From NCBI GenBank assembly GCA_037447655.1, contig JBBHKE010000843.1, positions 257,617 to 316,344 of the forward strand: a DNA stretch of 58,728 bases. The letters run 5' to 3'. This DNA comes from Zygnema cylindricum. Taxonomy: Eukaryota; Streptophyta; Zygnematophyceae; Zygnematales; Zygnemataceae. The notes beneath the pieces are model-generated. The model saw only the letters and a program-made list of their open reading frames with translations. It did not search any database and was not told the DNA's origin. The position numbers and the translations under genes are program-made. Shown one piece after another: positions 31,081 to 43,798 of the stretch (position 1 is the first letter of the stretch; each line of letters starts with the position of its first letter).

Positions 31081-31410
31081 CCGGGTGGTGCCGGCGACCA
31101 ATCGGTGAAAACTCCAAGCAGTGAGGTGCAGATCACACATGTGCCAAGTGGCATCTTATTAGTCGTTGAAGATGAACGCTCTAAACACATGGTCATTTTC
31201 CCTTTTCCTTGTTTTTTTTCCCCGTTTCGTTAATTTCTTTCTCCTTTTCTTTGTTTTTCTCCCCTTTTTTTCGTTTGTTTTTCCTTTTGGTTTGTTTCTT
31301 TTTTCTCTTTTTTTCAATGCCGTTTTTCTTTTAGAGCAGCGACAACTTATATTTTCAAAAATAGCCCTTATAGTGTTAAAAAACAAGGACTAATAGATGA
31401 AAAAGTGATC

Positions 31411-31905
31411 AAAATGGATCGTCATAAGATCGTTATCGGATCGTCATGAGATCTTGATTGGATCGTCATCAGATCACAATCGAAATACTATGAGATTGCG
31501 ATCGGACCGTGATCATGAGATTGCGATCAGGAGATCGCAATTAGATTGTCATGAGATCTCGATTGGATTGTCATGAGATTGCGATCAGATTGTCACGAGA
31601 TTGCGATCAGATTGTCACGAGATTGCGATCAGATTGTCATGAGATTGCGATCAGATCACCATCATATTGCGAACGGATGGGATCATCAGATCCCGATCGA
31701 ATTGTCATCGGATCATGATCAGATCCCGATCGAATTGTCATCGGATCATGATCGGATCATCATCAAATCGCGATCGGTTCATCATGAGGTCACAATCGGA
31801 TCGTGATAACGAGATCGCAATCAGATCGTCATAAGATCGCGATTGAATTGTCATCGGATCGCTATTCGACCCTATTCATCGGATTGCGATCGAACCGTCA
31901 TCGCC
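31411..31905 (+). repeat. GATC-rich satellite, ~22-bp unit
   Basis: About 20 diverged copies of a unit such as GATTGTCACGAGATTGCGATC. Some neighbouring copies are identical (31580-31640). Dense in GATC, CGATCG and ATGATC words. Confidence 0.9.
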
Positions 31906-32954
31906 ATAACACAAAAGAACATCAAATTCTCTTTATTTTCTCAGTCATCTCATGGATTGTAACATCCGTAAAGAATCGCTATGATTAGTAAATATGGTTG
32001 AAATAGGATATGATCAGGTAAAAAATAATGGTGTCAAGAAAGTTAGCGAGGGTTTCTAAATTTTTAAAGAAGTTGCGGAGGATTTATTAGGGTTTAGAGA
32101 GGAGAAAAGGATAAGAAGAGTGACCAGAAGACAAGAGGGGGGAAGATGAAAAGAGTGTATATCTAATGTATATACGCATATATGTCTACACCTACGTACA
32201 CGTGTATACATACACGCATATATGCGTGCATGTATGTATGCATCTGTATGAGTGTATGTACCTATATTCATATGTATATATATACATATATGTATGTGTA
32301 CATGCATGTCAATGTGTATATATACGGTATGTGTATGTGTATATGTATGAATGGTTGCATGTATTTATGTACATATGTATCTATGTATGTGTGCATATAT
32401 ATGTGTATTCATCTGTATATGTATGTGGATGTGTGGATTTATGTATAGATGTTTGTGTATCAATAGATTTGTATGCACGCATGTGTTGTATGTATGTATG
32501 TATGTGTGCATGCACATATGTATGTATGGATGTGTATGAATGCGTGAATGTATAAATGTTTATTTATAAGTATTAAATGTTCATTAATATGTGTGTGTAT
32601 ATATTTGCATTTGCATGTGTATGTGCATATTTTTTCTCGTGTTTTTCTCCTTTTCGTAACTCTCCTCTTCTTTTCTTTACATAAGTCTACATACAAATAT
32701 ATATTCGTGTATACAGGCATCAATAAAAACATGTATACATGCATGTATGCGTGTATACAAATACATACAAATACATATATATCAATATGCGTGCATATGT
32801 ATATATATGCCTACGTACAGACGTAAGTGTTCACACATGTATATATAGATGCTTACCAACACATTCATATACACACATGAATATGTATAATATATTGCAC
32901 ATATTTATATAATAATCATTCACATATATATATAAATATGTATACATGCATATA

Positions 32955-33252
<298 letters not shown>

Positions 33253-34268
33253 TTTATTATTTATTTATATGCATGTACATATGTATTCATTTATAGGCAT
33301 CTAAAAGGATTAAAGGGCATTTAATGGAAGATCTTCGCGCAATGAACTCGGATCATATATGACAACTAAAATCAAAACAATGTCATTGTACAAAACATGT
33401 ACCGTACATTACAGATATGAATATCAATAATGTTATATTAAAAAAATCTTATATTTTTTACATTACATAAAATTATGAAAATATACTTTGATAATGTGAA
33501 CAAACCTCAAAACAATTAAAAAAAAAAAAACAAGCATATGAAACTTATGATGTTATAGTATGTGTGGAACTCTTTGCTCTCTCATTTTACTGTCCCCCCC
33601 TCCACATTTATCAACCCTATACTCTTTTTCTCCACTTGTCCCCGCTACTCTATTCTTTCATCCCTTTCTTATCCTTTACTTTCCTGATTCAGATATTGTG
33701 AACAAACTTCAAAACAATAAAAAAACCTTTAAAACAAGAATGTGAAACGTAATAGATTGTTGTACATATGCAACTCTTTCCTTTCTACTTTTGTTATCCT
33801 CTTCTCCTCTTTTCTCCCCCGCGCCTTTCTTCGTCTTACTTTCTCATTCGCTCCTTCATTCTTTCCTCCACTTCTTATCCTCCTATTTTTCCCCACTTCT
33901 CTCTTTTTCTCTCCTCTTCCCAACTTTTCCTCTTCTTCCCCTTATTAGCCTCTTTTACTCTACGACTATCATTTTTTCTCCTTTTTGCTACTCTCCTCCT
34001 CTCCTCCTTTTTTGAAATAAGTTTATACACATATATTGGTATATACAGGCATTGATAAAAACATGAAATGATGCATATATGAATGTAGTCAAATACATGC
34101 ACATAAATATATATCAACATATTTACATATACACATGTACATGCATATGTACGGATATAAGTGCTCACAGACATGTATGTATACGTGCTTACCAACACAT
34201 GCACATAAACACATGTATATATACATATATTTATATGCATGCAATACGTATATATACATATAAATACT

Positions 34269-34307
<39 letters not shown>

Positions 34308-35008
34308 CTAGTAAGACACATATATAAGTTGAGCATTTATGCATAATTTTTTAGAATGTCTTTGCGCAATGACCTCGCATCATGTAAGACAGTTGTCATC
34401 AAAACTACTATATTATAGTACAATGTACATGCCTTTTATGCTTGCTATGTATAAAAGAAATGTTATGTTATAGAAATCTTATGTTTTTTATATTATGTAA
34501 AATTATTAAAATATTTTCCTCTTAAAATATTCGTGTATATTTAAACATGAATACATGCATGTATGCATTTATTCAAATTTATGCACATATATATGACCAC
34601 ATGAGTGCATAATTACGTATATACATAAACATGCACACATGTATACATATTTACGTATATTTATATGCATATATGTGTGTGTAGATGTGTATGTATATGT
34701 ATATTTGTATATATATACTGCGTGTACATATATATATTTTATGTATATTTTATGTATATATATCGTCATGTATGTTTTGATAAGTATATGTCTATGTATA
34801 TATGTATGTTAATATATTTTATGCATATCCTTATGTATATATGATATGTCTATGTCTATATATATTATGCATATATATTATATGTCTTTTATATTTATAT
34901 TATGATGTATTTATGTATGTATTAGGTATAGTTATGCATATATATGTCTTATATATATTGTCATATGTTTTATATATATCCATGTGATTTTTAGATAGAT
35001 ATATTATA

Positions 35009-35116
<108 letters not shown>

Positions 35117-36571
35117 ATATTTGAATTGCGTTTTTCCATCAAATTTATGCAATGCATACATTGAATGTTTTTGCACAATATTTTCAATGAATACTGTGTT
35201 TAAATCTACACATAAACCGAATTGAATGAATATAGCAAATAATGTTAATGAGTGTTTACACTATTTAAAATGGGATATTAATTTTCGAGAAATAAAATTT
35301 GCCTTGACTTTTCCCGCTTAAATATGTTTGAATTATGCCCCTTTGCATCTGTAAATATGTACACATGTATATTTAAAATACAACTTAGAACATGCTTTTG
35401 CGTACACGTATACTACATCTAGATGTAGATATACATATATACAATTTAAAGCCATGGGAATCATGTTTCTCTCTTCTAATGTATAACCTTTAACATTATA
35501 TCTATGAGATTAACTTCGGGACTTGGGGAGGTTGACTTGATGGGATGGCTTTTAGTCAGAATAGTCTCGCTTCCTAGTGATTCAATACAAGAAGCCCTCC
35601 GACAATCAGGACATCCTTAACAACATTGTAAGAAACATGAACGTGTTAGTAGTACGTTACTATGTTAGCAGGGTAGTCTAGGTCGAGCCAAATACACTAA
35701 CAGCAATAGTAGCAATTGTGTCAGTTGCAATGATAATAATAGTAGTTGTCGAAACACACAATGTTTATACTCACACATTTGCACATTACTATATGTATGC
35801 ATACACACATGAATACAAACATGCGTAAACATGCAAACATACAAACATGCATACATTTATACAAACACATGTACTAATTACATTCATACATAGAACACAC
35901 AAATATGTGTATATACGCATACATATAGACACACTTACATGCATATAATTAAAAATATGTAGATATTTGTACTCGTATATAAAAATAAATACACATGCAT
36001 GCATACATACACATACATATACAAACAAAAATACAAAGATGTAAACATACATACAAATGTACATATGTACAATCATATATACATGCATATACATTCATAC
36101 AAATGAACTTGTACATATGTACACATGCATGCACAAGTGCGTATGTAAGTGGTGTCTGACATGTGTACATACATATTCAAAAACACATTCATATGCATAT
36201 ACATACATATTGACATTCCCTTAGCGTGTGTGAGACGTATTTGTGTGTAGTGAACATCAAATGTCCTTGCTGAATATCCTCAACAAAAACTGAATCTACA
36301 CCTAAAACAATGGATATTAATGACTATAGCAAATAACACCATTGACTACCCATGGAGGATATCAATTTTTGCGGTAAAGTTTGGGCTTGACTTTTTGCAC
36401 TTTAACGTGTTATATAACAATTGTATCCGTTTACATGTATAAATATTTATACATGTACATATAAATTATTTTTTAACATATTTTAATTTGTACATGTACA
36501 TTATATTTACATGTAGAAATACAGATATACAAATTAAAGTCATGGATATCATGTTAAGTTCTTCTCATGCA

Positions 36572-36762
36572 TGTCGTGCATGAGAAGCAAGCAAGCAAAC
36601 ATGCATCACAACCGGCAAAGTCATGCTCACAAACATACACAACAACAGAAATAAATATGAAAAGTCGGAAAAATATATACACCATGAGAAGAAACAAAGG
36701 TGAAAATGACCCAAGAAAGAAGGGAAAGAATACTCCCCTAGACTGAAGTGAACCCAATAATT
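36572..36762. repeat. Direct repeat R, copy 1
   Basis: 191 bp, matching 38000-38190 with only about four differences. Begins TGTCGTGCATGAGAAGC and ends AACCCAATAATT. Contains CTCCCCTAGA, a polypurine-tract-like motif on the minus strand. Confidence 0.92.
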
Positions 36763-36763
36763 T

Positions 36764-37997
36764 ATACTAAGCCACAAGGTAGCCACTAGGCTCTTGGGTC
36801 TTCAACGTATTCTTTACAAGAGTTATCTCGTACGAAAGCAACGAAGCAAAAAAAATAATTGCAACCAAAACCAAGGAAAACTCAAAATTCGGCCAGAATT
36901 CACCCTTCCATTCCCAACCGAAAATAGAAACAACACAAAAACAAACACCCAAACCGTTCAGCTGTCCGTGGGAAGGGCAGCCGGATACGGATGCTTCTCC
37001 ACACGAACTCCAATCCACCACTTCCCAAAAATGACACAAGTTGGAGGGAAACCTTCCGGACTTGGCTTTGAGCCGCGTGGATTAAAAGCGTGGGCAGAAT
37101 TACAAAGGAGAATGTACGTAAACTATCTAGCCTCTACAGCTAGCTAGCAAAAGAAAGGAGGAAACTTGAGCAATCGGTGAGAGAGAGAGCAAGAGAAAGC
37201 TCCGCCGCCAAGAGAAAATTCTTGTCCAAAAGCTAAATTCTCTAAGTCTGAGAATTAGGCTAAGTAAGAGCTACGCTAGGCCTAAGCAAAATTAGCCTAC
37301 GTCTAGTCTACTTTACCTGCATGAAACTACTAAAGATGTTGGCCAATAGGCGGCCAACATCGTCTGCCGTACGCCTGACAAAATCCACTGTCCGAGGGTA
37401 AAAACCCTCCCTAACTACATGCGCGCGAACCTACATGGGTTCGCGACTTAAATAAATATATGTATCGAAGCGTCGCCCGGAAATCGCGATACGCCTCCAA
37501 AAGATACTTCACGTCGATACTCCCAAAATCGCGTGCATACGCACGAAACGAAACATACCGCACGAAACGAACCATATCGCACGAAATAAAAGGTCTAGCA
37601 CGAAATACTTGAAATCGCGTCACGTCGCCCAAACAATGTTTCGGGTCCAACTTCGAAAATTGTTTACCTACGCACGAAATGAAACATATCGCACGAAATT
37701 AGTACTACTCAATGAAACCTAAAAATATGAATCGGAATTAAATCGCACGTGAGAACGAAACTTATATATGTGTGCGAAAATCGTGCGTGCATGCATCAAA
37801 CCGCGCGTGCATGCATAAAACCGCGCGCGCGTGCCTTAAACTGCGCGTGCATACAAAATACCGCGCGTGCGTGCAGAATACCGCGCGTGCGTGAGAAATA
37901 CTGCGCGTGCTTGAGAAATACTGCGCGTGCGTGCAGAATACCGCGCGTGCATGCATGATAACGTGCGAGCGAGCCGCCGACACGATGCGGCATGACA
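36764..37997. repeat. 1,234-bp direct repeat U, copy 1
   Basis: Nearly identical to 42565-43798 and of the same length, starting ATACTAAGCCACAAGG and ending GCGGCATGACA. The frame at 36794-37147 is kept open in both copies, but so are antisense frames, which is expected at this identity. No protein family was recognised in it. CpG-rich right half. Confidence 0.92.
37785..37965. repeat. ~20-bp CGCGCGTGCATGC tandem array in U1
   Basis: About nine copies of a unit like CCGCGCGTGCGTGCAGAATA. The same array is at 43585-43765 in U2. Alternating purine-pyrimidine cores and many CpGs. Confidence 0.9.
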
Positions 37998-37999
37998 GC

Positions 38000-38190
38000 T
38001 GTCGTGCATGAGAAGCAAGCAAGCAAACATGCATCACAACCGGCAAAGTCATGCTCACAAACATACACGACAACGGAAATAAATATGAAAAGTCGGAAAA
38101 ATATATACACCATGAGAAGAAACAAAGGTGAAAATTACCCAAGAAAGAAGGGAAAGAATACTCCCCTAGAGTGAAGTGAACCCAATAATT
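38000..38190. repeat. Direct repeat R, copy 2
   Basis: Copy of 36572-36762, placed two bases after U1 and immediately before a C8 run (G8 in element sense) that ends the gag-protease segment. Confidence 0.92.
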
Positions 38191-38205
38191 CCCCCCCCAA
38201 GCTCC

Positions 38206-38946
38206 TTAGCCTGTGGGGGAGCTGGTCAACACAGCTGAGGGCCTGGAACCGATACGGAGGTAGCAATGGTCAGCCGGGTTGAAAGATAATGGAGAAGAGA
38301 GGCACTCCAGGTGGAACCCTTGATCACCACCTGTACATGCATAAACACTCTTTAAACTCAACATCCCATTAGTATCGCTATCCACCACATTGAGAATGTG
38401 TGGAAAGACCTCGGTATCAACGGTATGGATCTTTTTCGAGAAAAACAAGTCGCCATTCTCTTTCCGAAGTTCGATACTGGAAAATGCAGGGAGAGCGAAA
38501 GCCAAATGTGCCATAGTGGGCAACGGCTTGCGAGCAGAGACAAGAGGGAGGCAGATTTTGCGACCTGGAAAATTTGAGGGACGGTAAGAGAAGGTCTGAT
38601 CATGCATATCTACTCCTCCACCGATTCGGAAGATAACATCCTGTCCCACTAAGCATTCTTAGTCGTTTGATTTGGTGACCAATGCTCGGACAGAAACTTC
38701 TACAGACTCACTCTCGGTTCCGTTGTGAAACCGAAAGACAAGCGGGTCCTTGGTAATTCCAAGCACCGACTCCGTGGTACCGGCTGAAGTAAGAAGCCGA
38801 GTAGACGTGGCTTTGAGCTTGTCTGGTGTCAGACCAAGCTTGAGCGCAAATCCGGATCTAAGGATCACGCGTTTGGCTCCGGTGTCCATGAGAGGGAGAG
38901 AAGGAGAAACACCAATAAAAGAGAAGGACATTCGAGAATTGTCCAA
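38206..38946 (-). pseudogene. Retropepsin-like aspartic protease domain of the gag-protease element
   Basis: PSLPLMDTGAKRVILRSGFA resembles the retropepsin active site (hydrophobic-D-T/S-G-A). RLLTSAGTTESVLGITKDP is consistent with the following strand region, and LVGQDVIFRIGG is consistent with the late hydrophobic segment of gypsy-type proteases. A TAA at 38659-38661 interrupts the frame between ALVTKSND and ECLVGQD. The C-terminal ~140 codons match nothing recognised. The frame is shifted relative to the stretch at 38950-39365. Confidence 0.65.
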
Positions 38947-39365
38947 GAACTGATGTGAGGATCAAGGTCACGGCGCTCATCCGCGGTAACCGGCTGAATA
39001 ACGGAAAGACTACGGTTCAGTTGCAACGCCCTCAAAGCGGCGGCTACAGCGAACTCATCAACAACGGGAGAGGCTTTGGGAACCTCATTAGGAAAAGGAG
39101 AGGCCTTGGGGGCTTCATCAATCATGGCAGAAAGGATGCTTAACCGTTCTTTGACTCGATCTGCCTCATGTATAGTACTATCCAGAATGGTGAGAGCTGC
39201 AGCCACAATGGAGGAAGCTGTGTCTGGTAGAGGAGAGAGAGATTCTTTCTCGAAAGAAAGTGGAATACGGGAATTCTGCAATATCGTCCCGATTATGATC
39301 AGGGGATCCCTTATCGAAAGTGGCTGCCCGTTGTTGAACCGTGGAATCCCGGAGGATTCGACCAA
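38947..39365 (-). pseudogene. Gag-protease linker, frameshifted
   Basis: This frame gives SRIPLSFEKESLSPLPDTAS and a helical, Ala/Leu-rich stretch ending with TADERRDLDPHISSW. Codon flow looks coding, but it is one base out of register with the zinc-knuckle frame upstream and with the protease frame downstream. Two indels or programmed shifts are implied; decay is likelier. Confidence 0.55.
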
Positions 39366-39855
39366 CCAACGATGGCGTGTGGACGACTGTCCTTGCCATC
39401 CCCGTGAACTGGGGTTTCATTTCGGCCATGAAGGCAATGAATTGCTCCTTCATCATGGCGGCCATCATAACTTGTAACTCGGCTTTTTCCCTCTCTCTTC
39501 GAGAGATCTTAGGCGGAGTCGCCTTTTTCTGTGTCTCGGTAGGAGGAGTGACCGGCTTGGCAGAACGGGCGGGAATTCCACCGTTCTGAATCTGATTCTG
39601 ATAGGAAAAATTAGGATCCTTAACATGGCAACGGTGGACGTAATGTCCCTTTTGGTTGCAATGGGTGCATGTGGCCGACTTATCCGGGCACATGCGGGCA
39701 TCATGCCTCGTGTTTCCACATCGGAAACACAATCGGTCTCTGGAATTAAATGGCGCATTTCCCATTGCCGGCGTCTTTGGAGGCCTATTGTTGGGCCATG
39801 GGCTACTAGGTGGAGAAAGTGGGGAAGCGACTTCCGAACGATCATGAGCTTCTCA
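39366..39855 (-). pseudogene. Two CCHC zinc knuckles of gag
   Basis: LCFRCGNTRHDARMC and TCTHCNQKGHYVHRC are two complete C-x2-C-x4-H-x4-C knuckles near 39650-39735, the nucleic-acid-binding end of gag. Followed by a Pro/Thr-rich, then Met/Ala-rich segment. In the same frame as the upstream gag, separated from it only by a TGA at 39853-39855. Confidence 0.85.
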
Positions 39856-40758
39856 CCAACATGATTGCATCTCATATTCTACCGCATATTGAGCGGCTTG
39901 ATCAAATGTAAATTTCAGACCGTAAGTCTGAGTGAGATGACTTTGTATAAAACGTTTCGATTGATCTAGAAACTGTCCAACAAATTTTTGAACAGCTTCA
40001 ACATCGGACATTAAGTCTGGTAAAGCTTCTCGCAAAGTCTCCATGCGAGCACGTAAAGCAGGCGCGGTTTCGCCTAGTTTACGCGTGAAATTCATCAATT
40101 CTTTCACCTGATCGGGGTTTTGCATCTGATACTCGGCTTCTAAGAAATGGAACATAACAGATAGTGGATCCCGCAACAGAATAATCATTTCTGGTCGTGC
40201 AGGGACAGCAGCACGAGCGGCCACAGCATATTGGCGAGGAATTTCTGGGACTGCGGGAATTAGGACAACACCTTGGGCATCTAAGACCTCGGGAAAAGCG
40301 GCCTGGAATGGAATATCCGCTTGACCTATGACCTCGGGTGTACCAGCAAAAGGAGGGGAAAATTCCGTCATCGCAAGTATAACATCATACTTGCGGGAAT
40401 ATAATGTAAGGGCCGAACCTCTGAGGAACCGGCCAAGAAGAGAAAATGCCACACGAAGATCAAATCGATCTTGAAAGCGAAATGCCAAATCACGCATTTC
40501 GGTATTATAGAGCATACGGAAATGGGATAAAGACATGGTATCCTTCATCCCTGAAAAGCAAAATTGCATTTTCCCCATGCCCCCCTCTGAAGAAAAAGCC
40601 ATGTCGTCAAAGGAAGAATGCACTAGTGGTTCCAAATTTGGACCAACCGAAAACGGATATGTGAGAGGATGGGAAAAGATTTCCTCTGAAAAGTCTCCTT
40701 CGATTCTATCTAGGGATGACCTAAAGGAAGTTGAGGATAATGATGAGATTGTGGTCAA
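39853..40758 (-). pseudogene. Gag capsid-like domain (gypsy-type), one in-frame TGA
   Basis: About 300 open codons. The distal part (LLRDPLSVMFHFLEAEYQMQ, then VKELMNFTRKLGETAPALRA, then VQKFVGQFLDQSKRFIQSHL) has the helical pattern of a retrotransposon gag domain. The first ATG in the frame is at 40600-40602 (MAFSSEGGMGKMQ). Coding-like sequence extends upstream to about 40880 without an ATG, so the original start is unclear. Ends at TGA, beyond which the zinc knuckles continue in frame. Confidence 0.7.
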
Positions 40759-40879
40759 TATTGACCGAACAGACGGAGATCTAGGGGCCGCAACCGAAAC
40801 ACGTGCGTCCGTAGACTCGGAGAAACTAGAAAGATCTAAATGCGGTGGACAGAAAAATGTCCCGCCCCGGGTAGATCCG

Positions 40880-42564
40880 GATTAATAACGTAAGTTATCC
40901 CAATCCGTGGGCATAAACGAAGAGAAAACCCTCGATTATGACTAAAATATCAAAACGAACTAACCGAGGTGCGTCAAGTGACAGGCCAATCCAGACAAAA
41001 TAATTGAACACACGAAGTCTCTACCAAGACCTGGTGGTCAGATCTAGCAAAAAGCCGGCATACCAAAACCTCTACCCTGCAAACAATGGGGCAAGGCCGA
41101 AGGGCCAAATCTATAAAAACAAACAGAGAAACTATCCAGGCACCTTTCGGTGCAGATCTACAGCGGCACAGACAAAAAATTGTCTAAACAGTGCCACCAA
41201 CGACAAGATCTATGAAAGGAAATCCAATCCAGATAGTCACGGGGAAACTCAAGGCCACTCACGGCCAGATAGCATGCAAGGAAAACAAGGAAAATGCAAA
41301 TGCTCAAAAAGAAAGGTTCGTAATAGAACCAATCCACACCGAACCCCTACACGAGTGTCCAAATTACAAAGAAACGCTCCTGCACCCGCAAGGCATCGTG
41401 ATACTTATAAACACCTTTAATACTCTGGTGAGTACTAAAAGTGAACCGAACTTGGTCGAGGCAAGTTGGATTTTGCAGAGCTCCTTGGAATTGAACCCGC
41501 TCCGATTCCGAATAATTGTGTCAAAAACCACCGCTAAACACCAAAGCAATTAGTATCCTGCTAGGGTATGCGTATCAGCGCTATGCCATGCTATACCCAA
41601 CTATAAAGCAATGATAATTTTAGGTTATAATTCGTGCAATTCTAATATACATGAATATATATTTTTATTTTGCTAAGTGTTCTGAATGATTAAGGTTGGC
41701 AAGAGGAAAATAAAGAAAATATCAAATCCAACACAGCCCAAACATCAACAAGATAGCAAATTAAGTTGCACCAAAGGAAAGAAAGATAAGAAATATTGAG
41801 GAAAGTTCAAAATAAAACACAAAATACAGTAAGATTGGGCAAAAAGGTTTCCCAAACCCTAATTCCACGCTGAAAAAATCAAAAATCTGCGACCAATGAA
41901 TGGTAATATGCTGACCTAGGGTTAAGAATTTCAAAAAATAAACCCTAAATACGCCCAAACCCTAAATCTGCGGCCGAAACCCTAAATCTGCGGCCAAACC
42001 CTAATTCCGCAGATTAACCCTAAAAATCTGACACAAAATCAGACCTAAATCTGCAGACCAGAAATGGAGTGGAAGCAAGATAGAAGACAAGAATTGAAAG
42101 CAAGAAAGAAGAAACCAAAAAACCAAAACAAAATGTTTTTATTTTTTTATAAAATAAAATTTATAAATTAAGTTATTTTTATAATATATTTTCCCAATGC
42201 AAAACTGAAAACGAAAGCAAAAATAGAGAGAAAGTAGAATGAAACTTGTAGTAAAATAAAGCTAGATCAAAAGGAAAAAAAAACCAACTTAAATAAAAGG
42301 TGGAAGAAAATCTAGAAATGAAAAAATAGATTTTATATTGAAAATAATGTAATTTTTATATTTTTTTTTTCCTTTAGCTTTATTTTATCACACAAAACTG
42401 AGAAGTAAAACTGAAAATGAAAGGTAAATAGGCAGGAAAATGGGAAGAAAAAAAAATAAGAATAAAAACTGAATTTGAAAAGTAATATTTTTTTTATGAA
42501 TTATTTTTATAAAAATAAACTTTTAGAAAATGTGATTTTTAAAAAGTGGAGCTTTTGGACAAGA
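40880..42564. other. Leader-like region of the gag-protease element, no gene
   Basis: 40880-41600 is mixed sequence with no recognised protein. 41930-42040 has repeated AACCCTAAATCTGCGG motifs. 42100-42560 is A/T-rich. At 42551-42566 AGCTTTTGGACAAGAA is the exact reverse complement of a 16-mer inside U (near 37217 and 43019). Confidence 0.5.
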
Positions 42565-43798
42565 ATACTAAGCCACAAGGTAGCCACTAGGCTCTTGGGT
42601 CTTCAACGTATTCTTTACAAGAGTTATCTCGTACGAAAGCAACGAAGCAAAATAAATAATTCCAACCAAAAACAAGGAAAACTCAAAATTCGGCCAAAAT
42701 TCACCCTTCCATTCCCAACCGAAAATACAAACAACACAAAAACAAACACCAAAACCGTTCAGCTGTCCGTGGGAAGGGCAGCCGGATCCGGATGCTTCTC
42801 CACACGAACTCCAATCCACCACTTCCCAAAAATGACACAAGTTGGAGGGAAACCTTCCGGACTTGGCTTTGAGCCGCGTGGATTAAAAGCGTGGGCAGAA
42901 TTACAAAGGAGAATGTACGTAAACTATCTAGCCTCTACAGCTAGCTAGCAAAAGAAAGGAGGAAACTTGAGCAATCGGTGAGAGAGAGAGCAAGAGAAAG
43001 CTCCGCCGCCAAGAGAAAATTCTTGTCCAAAAGCTAAATTCTCTAAGTCTGAGAATTAGGCTAAGTAAGAGCTACGCAAGGCCTAAGCAAAATTAGCCTA
43101 CGTCTAGTCTACTTTACATGCATGAAACTACTAAAGATGTTGGCCAATAGGCGGCCAACATCGTCTGCCGTACGCCTGACAAAATCCACTGTGCGAGGGT
43201 AAAAACCCTCCCTAACTACATGCGCGCGAACCTACATGGGTTCGCGACTTAAATAAATATATGTATCGAAGCGTCGCCCGGAAATCGCGATACGCCTCCA
43301 AAAAGTTCTTCACGTCGATACTCCCAAAATCGCGTGCATACGCACGAAACGAAACATACCGCACGAAACGAACCATATCACACGAAATAAAAGGTCTAGC
43401 ATAAAATACTTGAAATCGCGTCACGTCGCCCAAACGATGTTTCGGGTCCAACTTCGAAAATCGTGTACCTACGCACGAAATGAAACATATCGCACGAAAT
43501 TAGTACTACTCAATGAAACCTAAAAATATGAATCTGAATTAAATCGCACGTGAGAACGAAACTTATATATGCGTGCGAAAATTGTGCGTGCATGCATCAA
43601 ACCGCGCGTGCATGCGTTAAACCGCGCGCGCGTGCCTTAAACTGCGCGTGCATACAAAATACCGCGCGTGCGTGCAGAATACCGCGCGTGCGTGAGAAAT
43701 ACTGCGCGTGCGTGAGAAATACTGCGCGGGCGTGTAGAATACCGCGCGTGCGTGCATGATAACGTGCGCGCGAGCCGCCGACACGATGCGGCATGACA
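42565..43798. repeat. 1,234-bp direct repeat U, copy 2
   Basis: See copy 1. It directly borders the host satellite at TGCATAACC (43799). Unlike copy 1, it is not preceded by R but by the gag leader. Confidence 0.92.

Larger units (their letters stand above)
36572..43798 (-). mobile_element. 7.2-kb gag-protease retroelement with split terminal repeats
   Basis: Outer ends are TGTCGTGCATGAG (left) and GCGGCATGACA (right), flanked by TGCA on both sides (36568-36571 and 43799-43802). The host satellite sequence reads through when the insertion is removed, by comparison with its paralogue at 35430-35600. Order on the plus strand: R1 (36572-36762), U1 (36764-37997), R2 (38000-38190), gag-protease on the minus strand (38206-40880) with leader, U2 (42565-43798). 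U1 and U2 are both 1,234 bp and nearly identical; R1 and R2 are both 191 bp. No integrase, reverse transcriptase or RNase H is found, so it would be non-autonomous (TR-GAG-like). Confidence 0.8.

Noticed and set aside
36794-37147. Plus-strand open frame of 117 codons kept in both U copies as a possible gene
   Set aside because: The copies are nearly identical, so conservation is uninformative, and the minus strand is also open (36767-37039). No recognised domain.
40880-41553. Plus-strand frames at 41004-41553 as a second protein of the gag-protease element
   Set aside because: Wrong strand relative to gag, Lys/Asn/Gln-rich composition without domain, and no second copy to compare.
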